Part shown: positions 31,080-36,023 of the stretch, piece after piece
How the letters are laid out: every line of letters begins with the position of its first letter
Numbering within the stretch: position 1 is the stretch's first letter
DNA from: Butyricicoccus_A sp963620595
GTDB taxonomy: Bacteria; Bacillota; Clostridia; Oscillospirales; Butyricicoccaceae
DNA: 36,023 nucleotides
Direction of reading: 5' to 3'
Assembly (NCBI GenBank): GCA_963620595.1
Contig: CAVFAY010000026.1
Location: forward strand, 1 to 36,023
The notes under the pieces: model-generated
Seen by the model: the letters and a program-made list of their open reading frames with translations, nothing else
Databases searched by the model: none
What the model was told of the DNA's origin: nothing
Made by a program: the position numbers and the translations under genes

Positions 31080-31853
31080 TTAAATCATATACTCAACCGA
31101 AGCTTCTTCATGCTTCATATTGAACAGCTCAAATACCTTATCTCGTGCGGCGAGGAAGTCATCGGCAGTTCTATCGCGGTCGCTTCTCAGCTTGACGTTG
31201 ACTACCGTTTTTACCTTGCCCGGATTCGGTGTCATGATGACAATGCGGTCAGCAAGATAAATCGCTTCTTCAATATCATGCGTGACAAAGATAATCGTTT
31301 TATTTTCCTCACGGGAAATATTGCGAATATCCTCCTGCAATTTCATACGCGTGATGGCATCCAGCGCACCGAACGGCTCATCCATGTAGATGATTTCCGG
31401 ATCGACAGCCAAGGCGCGGGCAATCGCGACACGCTGCTGCATACCGCCGGACAGCTGTCTCGGATAGCTGTCCTTAAAATCTACCAGACCTACCAAGTCG
31501 AGATATTTTTCTGCAATCTTCTTGCGCTCTTCCTTCGGAATACCGCGCGGTTCCAAGCCCAGCTCGACATTTTTTTCCGCTGTGCGCCATGGCAGCAAGC
31601 CATAGTTCTGGAAGATGGTCACATACTTGGTAGACGGCTCCGTCACTTCTTTGCCGTCAATCTTGATACTGCCGCTGGTCACCGGAGAGAATCCGGCAAT
31701 GGCATTGAGCAGGGTACTCTTTCCGCAGCCGGACGGGCCAAGCAGGCAAATAAATTCACCGCGTTCAATGGACAAGTTGACACCTTGCAGCGCCGTAAAT
31801 GTCTGTCCATTCTGTTCAAATGTCTTCGATGCGTCTTTGATTTCAATAAACAT
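31080..31853 (-). CDS. ABC importer ATPase (SsuB/TauB/NrtD-like)
   Basis: 257 residues. Walker A is GPSGCGKST, the Q-loop region is TIFQNYGLLPWRTAEKNV, the signature is LSGGMQQR, Walker B is IIYMDEPFGALD and the switch His lies in VTHDIEEA. LLPW after the Q-loop and PFGALDAITR are typical of ATPases for nitrate, sulfonate, taurine or thiamine-precursor importers. The start codon directly follows the permease stop (TAAATG), with GGGGAGG upstream. It is the last gene of the operon. The substrate is unknown. Confidence 0.93.
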   Translation of the reverse strand: MFIEIKDASKTFEQNGQTFTALQGVNLSIERGEFICLLGPSGCGKSTLLNAIAGFSPVTSGSIKIDGKEVTEPSTKYVTIFQNYGLLPWRTAEKNVELGLEPRGIPKEERKKIAEKYLDLVGLVDFKDSYPRQLSGGMQQRVAIARALAVDPEIIYMDEPFGALDAITRMKLQEDIRNISREENKTIIFVTHDIEEAIYLADRIVIMTPNPGKVKTVVNVKLRSDRDRTADDFLAARDKVFELFNMKHEEASVEYMI

Positions 31854-32624
31854 TTATGCAGCACCTCCCCACGAACGAAGGACAACCTTTTCCAGCTTTT
31901 TGAGCAGGGTATCCAGAATCAGACCAATGAGACCAATGACAATCATTGTTGCCAGCAGCTGATCGGCACGAATATTGTTGCGGGCATCAATAATCATATA
32001 GCCCAGACCGGACTGTGCACCGACCATTTCACCAGCTACCAGGAAAATCCACGAGGTGCCCAGAGCCAGATGAATGCTATTGGCAATCTGTGGGAAAGCT
32101 GCCGGGAAAATAACCTTCCACATCAGCGCAGGCTGCTTGATACCAAAGTTTTGGGAAACCTTTAAGTAAATCGGATCAATACCATTGACGGCGGATACCG
32201 TAGACAACAGAACGGGGAAAAATGCGGCAATAAAGATAATCACAATTGCCGGCACATCGCCAATGCCAAACCACAGAACGACAAACGGCATCCATGCTGT
32301 CGGAGAGATCGGACGAAGCAGCTGTACAATCGGGTTGACATACTGAAATGCCTTGCCAAACCAGCCCAGCAGCAAGCCGAGCAAAACAGCGACAACAACA
32401 GATACGATATAACCAACAGCGAAACGGTACATACTGGTCTCAATGCCGAGCAGCAGCGTTCCGTCTTCTGCCATCTCGACAAGAGCTTTCCAGGTTTGCA
32501 GCGGAGAGGGGAACAGCGCTGCTTTGACATCAGTGACCGTCACGCCGATCTGCCAGATCACCAGCAGAACGGCAAACGAAATCACAATATTTTTAACAGA
32601 GAGGAGTTTTTTCATGGTGTGCAC
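31854..32624 (-). CDS. ABC importer permease (SsuC/TauC/NrtB-like)
   Basis: 256 residues if started at GTG 32624; ATG 32615 is an equally possible start, because AAGGAA upstream is 5 nt from the first and about 13 nt from the second. Six membrane helices are visible. The cytoplasmic coupling motif is near LKVSQNFGIKQPALMWKVIFPAAFPQIANSI, with the EAA-like Ala/Gly pattern. LRPISPTAWMPFVVLWFGIGD is a strong signature of the sulfonate/nitrate/taurine permease group. It lies 8 bp after the binding-protein gene and abuts the ATPase gene. Confidence 0.92.
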   Translation of the reverse strand: MHTMKKLLSVKNIVISFAVLLVIWQIGVTVTDVKAALFPSPLQTWKALVEMAEDGTLLLGIETSMYRFAVGYIVSVVVAVLLGLLLGWFGKAFQYVNPIVQLLRPISPTAWMPFVVLWFGIGDVPAIVIIFIAAFFPVLLSTVSAVNGIDPIYLKVSQNFGIKQPALMWKVIFPAAFPQIANSIHLALGTSWIFLVAGEMVGAQSGLGYMIIDARNNIRADQLLATMIVIGLIGLILDTLLKKLEKVVLRSWGGAA

Positions 32625-32632
32625 TGCTTTCC

Positions 32633-33607
32633 TTAGGATGCCTGATAAACGAAGTCTTCATAGGTCGGCGGGTTGTCAGACAAACCGTAGGTCTTGACCT
32701 TCTCTACCAGAGAGTTGTAAATATCCTGTGTGATGTCCAAATCATCATAGGAAATCCATTCCAGAGAGGTCTTGAGAACATCTTCGTCCTGACCCAGATA
32801 CTGCTTTGCAACGGTCAGTTCATTGTCCTTGTTCAGATTTGCACCTGCGGTCTTATATGCTGCAATAAATTTGTCTGCGCTTTCCTTGTGGTTGTTGAGA
32901 TAATCATCGGTCATAACCAGTGCGCAGCACAGAGAATCCGACCACAGAGATTCCGAAGTATCCAACACATGGCCTACACCAAGGCTGACTGCCTGTGCAC
33001 CAAACGGTTCTGCCACACAGTAGCCGTCAATCTGACCGCTTGCCAAAGCAGACGGCATCTCTGTCGGTGCCAGCTCGGTAATCTTGATGTCGTTGACAGT
33101 CAGGTTTGCCTTTGCCAGCTCCAGATTTACCAGAATGTTGTGCGAGGACTGACGATGCGGAATCGCAATGGTCTTGCCCTTCAAATCCTCAGCAGACTGT
33201 ACCTTGTCGGAAGCGACAATGACATTGCCGTCCTTATGACCCAGCGCAACTGCCTTGAGGCCAATGCCTTCCTGCTTAGACTTCATTGCCAGCTCGACAA
33301 GAACCGATGCGCCATCGACATTTCCGGTGTTCAGTGCATCCATCAGCTCGGTCCAAGAGCCATACTTTACCAGCTCTACGCGAACATCCGGATTGTCCTT
33401 CAATTCTTCTGCCGCTTCAAATACTGCCAGCGCATGGGTGATCGGCAGATACGCAATCTTAATGGTTTCTCCCGTAAAATTCGGGTCGGAAGCAGTTGAT
33501 GCTGTCGACGCGCTTCCACTCGATGCTGTGGTATTGCCAGAGCCGCACGCTGTCAGAGCAAATGCCGTTGTCACAGCGAGCAGCAGAGCAAGAATTCTTT
33601 TCTTCAT
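32633..33607 (-). CDS. ABC importer substrate-binding lipoprotein (SsuA/NrtA/TauA-like)
   Basis: 324 residues. The lipoprotein signal peptide has KKR, a hydrophobic stretch and lipobox LTAC with Cys21. A Ser/Thr/Ala linker follows, then a two-lobe binding domain with IKIAYLPITHALAVFEA, LVKYGSWTELMDALNTGNVDGA, the GKTIAIPHRQSSHNILV hinge region and SGQIDGYCVAEPFG. These features match binding proteins for nitrate, sulfonates, taurine or pyrimidine precursors. AAAGGAAG lies before the ATG. It starts 35 bp after the CooS stop on the same strand, so the transporter is probably co-transcribed with it. The ligand cannot be predicted. Confidence 0.92.
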   Translation of the reverse strand: MKKRILALLLAVTTAFALTACGSGNTTASSGSASTASTASDPNFTGETIKIAYLPITHALAVFEAAEELKDNPDVRVELVKYGSWTELMDALNTGNVDGASVLVELAMKSKQEGIGLKAVALGHKDGNVIVASDKVQSAEDLKGKTIAIPHRQSSHNILVNLELAKANLTVNDIKITELAPTEMPSALASGQIDGYCVAEPFGAQAVSLGVGHVLDTSESLWSDSLCCALVMTDDYLNNHKESADKFIAAYKTAGANLNKDNELTVAKQYLGQDEDVLKTSLEWISYDDLDITQDIYNSLVEKVKTYGLSDNPPTYEDFVYQAS

Positions 33608-33642
33608 GACGGTACTTCCTTTCTAAGCGGGATCTTTTGTAC

Positions 33643-35712
33643 TTACTGATCCCATCCAAGCGCTCTGCGCTTTGCCTTAATGTCTTCTACAATCTTATTG
33701 CCAAGAGCAACCGGATCCACATCCACGTGCATCGCAGAGCCCAAGGTTTCTTTGGTTCCTTCCTTCAGGAACTCAATGACGTTTTTAGAGCCGTAAATCG
33801 GTGCTTCAACACAATGATACGAATTAATGCCCATCAGGCGGAAGCCGAGTGCAGCATCCAGACCCTTTTCATTGCCCCATTCCGGAGAGGTAAAGGCATA
33901 CGGCATCTCACAAATCTTATGACCGCTTGCACCGGCCACACCGGCAAAGATGCCTGAAGAACGGGTATTATCAATACATTCGCCCACATGCCATACCGGC
34001 GGAAGATCCGGCGTCAGGAACTCACGCATCGAGTCTCCGACCTTATCCAGTGCCGATACATTGCAGTAGCCCAGCTTCATCAGCGGGAATGCCGCACAGC
34101 CATTTGTCAGAATCAGCACATTATTCTTGAGCAGAACATCTGCGACATCAACGGTCGCCTTTTCATACAGAACCTTCGGGTTGCTGCATCCAACCATGTT
34201 GACAATGCCGAGAATCTTGCCTTCTCTCAGTGCATCTGCCAGCGGCTGCATACTGCCGAAGCGCTTGTGCACGTACTCAACCGAGAAGCCAACCTCTGCG
34301 TCCACTTCATATGGCGGGATATACACCGGAATGCCGCGGCGTGCTTCAAAGCTCTCAATCGCGCGATAGACAATCTTTTCTGCCAGTTCCCGTGTCTGTT
34401 CAATGTTGGAATGCTGATGATCGTATTCAAATCGCTCTGCGCCCGGCAGACGAGCCGATTCACTGGTCGTGACAACTGTCGTCTTGAAGCACTTTGCCAC
34501 TTCCATAATAGACGGGAATACGTCCTGCACATCGGCAACCCACAGATCCAGTGCACCGGTACCCAGTACCAGCTCTGCAGATACCGCATTGGACAGCGGA
34601 ATGACGCCGCCATAGCGATACATCGCTGCCAGACCCGAACAACAGATGCCATAGAACTGAATGCCCTTGGCGCCCTTGCTCTTTGCCAGCTCAACAAACT
34701 TTTCTTCCTGCCCAACAGCGACAATCTGGCTGACCAGTGTCGGCAGATGACCATGAACCGCAATGTTGACATAGCCCTTTTTCAATGCGCCGATATTGAC
34801 CTTAGAGGTCACGCGGTCACCGACGCCGAACAGACTATCCGTTGCAATGGATGCACCAACAACGCCGGAGAAGGTAAACGACAGACCACAGCGCAGGAAC
34901 TGCTGCATCACACTCTTCCAATCGCCGTCTGTGCCGCAGCCGGACTTATGAAATGCCTCAAATACTTCATGATAAGCGCTGATTGGAATAATATCGAGAT
35001 CCTTCCAAACCTCCTGTCGCTCTGCCGGTGCACACGCTTTAATTGTGTGGTGCTCAGCCGGAACGGTACGAGACATATCTTCCAGCAGAGCATCTGCCAA
35101 ATCCGAAGCGATATGCTTAATCTGTCTGTGCTCGGTCTTGATACCAAAGCTCTTGGCGGTATCGCGAATTTTCTGCTGTCCCATAATCGGGATGTTCAGC
35201 CTGCCTTCTGCCGCCCACTTGAGGGAAAGAATGACTTCTCTCGCGTGCATACCGTGCTGAGAAGCACCGGCAGCAGCGGAACGAAGCAGATTTCTTGCAA
35301 CAATCAAATCAGCATCCGCACCACAGACGCCCTTCGGGCTTTTCGGGGTAATCTTACATGGGCCCATGTTGCAGATCTTGCAACAGACACCGGCAAGGCC
35401 AAAGCTGCACTGTGGCTGCTGGGCATCGAAGCGATCAAACGCCGTATCAATGCCGATCTGCTCTGCGCGAAGCATCATCTCACGGACTGCCGGATCCGGC
35501 GTCTGCTCGATCACGTCCTGCTTCGATGGGAAAGTCTTTCTATATTCTGCAACTGCGGTCATGTAATCCTTAATAAATGCGTTTTCACCGTTCTCGGTCT
35601 CTTCCTGATGGTCAGCCTTTGCGACGATCGTTGGGATGCCGTGCTTATCGAAGCCGATGAGTGCGCGATGGTTATGAATGTGTGCCGGAGAATGATGATG
35701 TTCGTGCGACAT
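33643..35712 (-). CDS. cooS: CooS-family anaerobic CO dehydrogenase with variant C-cluster
   Basis: 689 residues from the ATG at 35712 (AAAGG 10 nt upstream; the GTG three codons earlier lies against that site). The protein begins with a His-rich tail (seven His in the first 15 residues). D- and B-cluster cysteines are present: Cys102, 110, 111, 114, 119, 130. C-cluster ligands by comparison with CODH II of Carboxydothermus: His320/322 (AVHGHLP), Cys358 (GICCSG), Cys509 (VGCSN), Cys539 (NGCAA), Cys579 (VGECIDN); Lys616 (SPEWGNEK) matches the catalytic Lys. Where Cys333 is expected (DVQC) the sequence reads DVQD, Asp397. CO oxidation is therefore uncertain. No cooF, cooC or acs genes adjoin it; an ABC importer follows. 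Confidence 0.9.
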   Translation of the reverse strand: MSHEHHHSPAHIHNHRALIGFDKHGIPTIVAKADHQEETENGENAFIKDYMTAVAEYRKTFPSKQDVIEQTPDPAVREMMLRAEQIGIDTAFDRFDAQQPQCSFGLAGVCCKICNMGPCKITPKSPKGVCGADADLIVARNLLRSAAAGASQHGMHAREVILSLKWAAEGRLNIPIMGQQKIRDTAKSFGIKTEHRQIKHIASDLADALLEDMSRTVPAEHHTIKACAPAERQEVWKDLDIIPISAYHEVFEAFHKSGCGTDGDWKSVMQQFLRCGLSFTFSGVVGASIATDSLFGVGDRVTSKVNIGALKKGYVNIAVHGHLPTLVSQIVAVGQEEKFVELAKSKGAKGIQFYGICCSGLAAMYRYGGVIPLSNAVSAELVLGTGALDLWVADVQDVFPSIMEVAKCFKTTVVTTSESARLPGAERFEYDHQHSNIEQTRELAEKIVYRAIESFEARRGIPVYIPPYEVDAEVGFSVEYVHKRFGSMQPLADALREGKILGIVNMVGCSNPKVLYEKATVDVADVLLKNNVLILTNGCAAFPLMKLGYCNVSALDKVGDSMREFLTPDLPPVWHVGECIDNTRSSGIFAGVAGASGHKICEMPYAFTSPEWGNEKGLDAALGFRLMGINSYHCVEAPIYGSKNVIEFLKEGTKETLGSAMHVDVDPVALGNKIVEDIKAKRRALGWDQ

Positions 35713-35780
35713 AGAATTCACGCCTTTCTTGTTGTATCTATATAATTCCTACTTGTTTACCGTGTTTTGTTTACTCGCTT

Positions 35781-35810
35781 ATTATATACTAGGTTACTAG
35801 GAATTGTCAA
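35781..35810 (-). promoter_or_regulatory. Promoter of the CooS/ABC operon with tandem operator-like repeats
   Basis: -35 TTGACA (35810-35805), 18-bp spacer, -10 TATAAT (35786-35781). The spacer contains two 8-bp tandem copies on the plus strand, TACTAGGT and TACTAGGA (35787-35802), where a regulator could block or reshape the promoter. The leader is about 65 nt. Confidence 0.65.
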
Positions 35811-35923
35811 TACGATTTCGAGAAAACGTTTGCACAAATTAAATCTTTTCTTTAAAACTGGAAATTTGTTGCAGATATTGCTTTCAAGCAGAACATAATC
35901 CATGCTATATCCGTTTTAAAATC

Positions 35924-35964
35924 AAAAAAAAGAAAACCACCAAACCGTGAGGTCTGATGGTTTT
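35924..35964 (-). terminator. Terminator of the tRNA-Ser gene
   Basis: AAAACCACCAAACC and GGTCTGATGGTTTT (35933-35946 with 35951-35964, two G-T pairs) form the stem with a 4-nt loop. On the minus strand it is followed by CTTTTTTTTG. Confidence 0.85.
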
Positions 35965-35968
35965 GCTT

Positions 35969-36023
35969 TGGCGGAGAAGGAGGGATTTGAACCCTCGCGA
36001 CACTTTCGCGCCCTACTCCCTTA
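35969..36023 (-). tRNA. tRNA-Ser (3' part; probably GCU anticodon)
   Basis: The window ends inside this gene. On the minus strand the visible 3' part has the end of the anticodon loop (TAA), 3' anticodon stem GGGAG, a long variable arm (GGCGC-GAAA-GTGTC), T-arm GAGGG-TTCAAAT-CCCTC, acceptor strand CTTCTCC, discriminator G and encoded CCA. The long variable arm with discriminator G indicates tRNA-Ser rather than Leu. T at position 36 followed by AA fits the anticodon GCT; the other two anticodon bases lie outside the window. Confidence 0.88.

Noticed and set aside
33988..35745. Open frame of 585 codons on the plus strand
   Set aside because: It is the antisense of the CooS gene, has no ribosome site, and its protein has the Cys/His/Arg-rich composition of an antisense shadow.

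Overview
The window looks like a chromosomal stretch of an anaerobic gut-type Firmicute, probably class Clostridia, order Oscillospirales (Butyricicoccaceae/Oscillospiraceae-like). The evidence is a four-subunit 2-oxoacid:ferredoxin oxidoreductase, a Ni-Fe-S CO-dehydrogenase-family protein, a T-box leader, strong AGGAGG ribosome binding sites with frequent GTG/TTG starts, and sigma-A promoters close to TTGACA-17-TATAAT. The species cannot be fixed from the sequence alone. No phage, insertion sequence or CRISPR array was seen. Short dispersed intergenic repeats occur at about 1.05-1.31 kb, 5.25-5.36 kb and 30.95 kb.

Layout. 0-2.1 kb: end of a TetR-like gene, a HAD phosphatase, a repeat-rich intergenic region and a 56-residue unknown small protein. 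2.2-5.2 kb: an OmpR-type two-component system. 5.3-7.8 kb: inositol-monophosphatase family enzyme, YczE-like membrane protein, and a decayed MATE exporter gene with an attenuator-like leader. 7.9-9.7 kb: a secreted YD-like/SLH surface protein and a Cys-rich small protein. 9.7-11.2 kb: a 4Fe-4S protein divergent from a Crp/Fnr regulator, with one palindrome between them. 11.3-19.2 kb (minus strand): a housekeeping run gdpP-rplI-dnaB-tilS-hpt-ftsH. 19.3-21.7 kb: AI-2E family permease plus membrane acyltransferase. 21.9-25.3 kb: a T-box leader with an apparent isoleucine (AUC) specifier in front of the gamma-delta-alpha-beta oxidoreductase operon. 25.3-29.1 kb (minus): DUF368 protein, EamA transporter and a second two-component system. 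29.2-30.5 kb: homoserine dehydrogenase. 30.5-30.9 kb: a candidate type I toxin-antitoxin locus of par/Fst architecture, made of a 28-residue membrane peptide and a convergent small RNA. 31.0-35.7 kb (minus): CO-dehydrogenase-like gene followed by a nitrate/sulfonate/taurine-type ABC transporter. The window ends inside a tRNA-Ser.

Themes. Several loci carry readable regulation: the T-box ties oxidoreductase expression to isoleucine starvation, which suggests a biosynthetic (reductive carboxylation) use. The Crp/Fnr palindrome sits near -41.5 of the ferredoxin-protein promoter and just downstream of the regulator's own promoter. The CooS-like protein keeps the B- and D-cluster cysteines and most C-cluster ligands but has Asp where one C-cluster Cys is expected, and it sits in an apparent operon with an ABC importer. 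The strongest candidate for an undescribed system is the toxin/antisense pair at 30.53-30.86 kb, where a ~30-bp direct repeat places sequence complementary to the toxin start codon in the antisense RNA.
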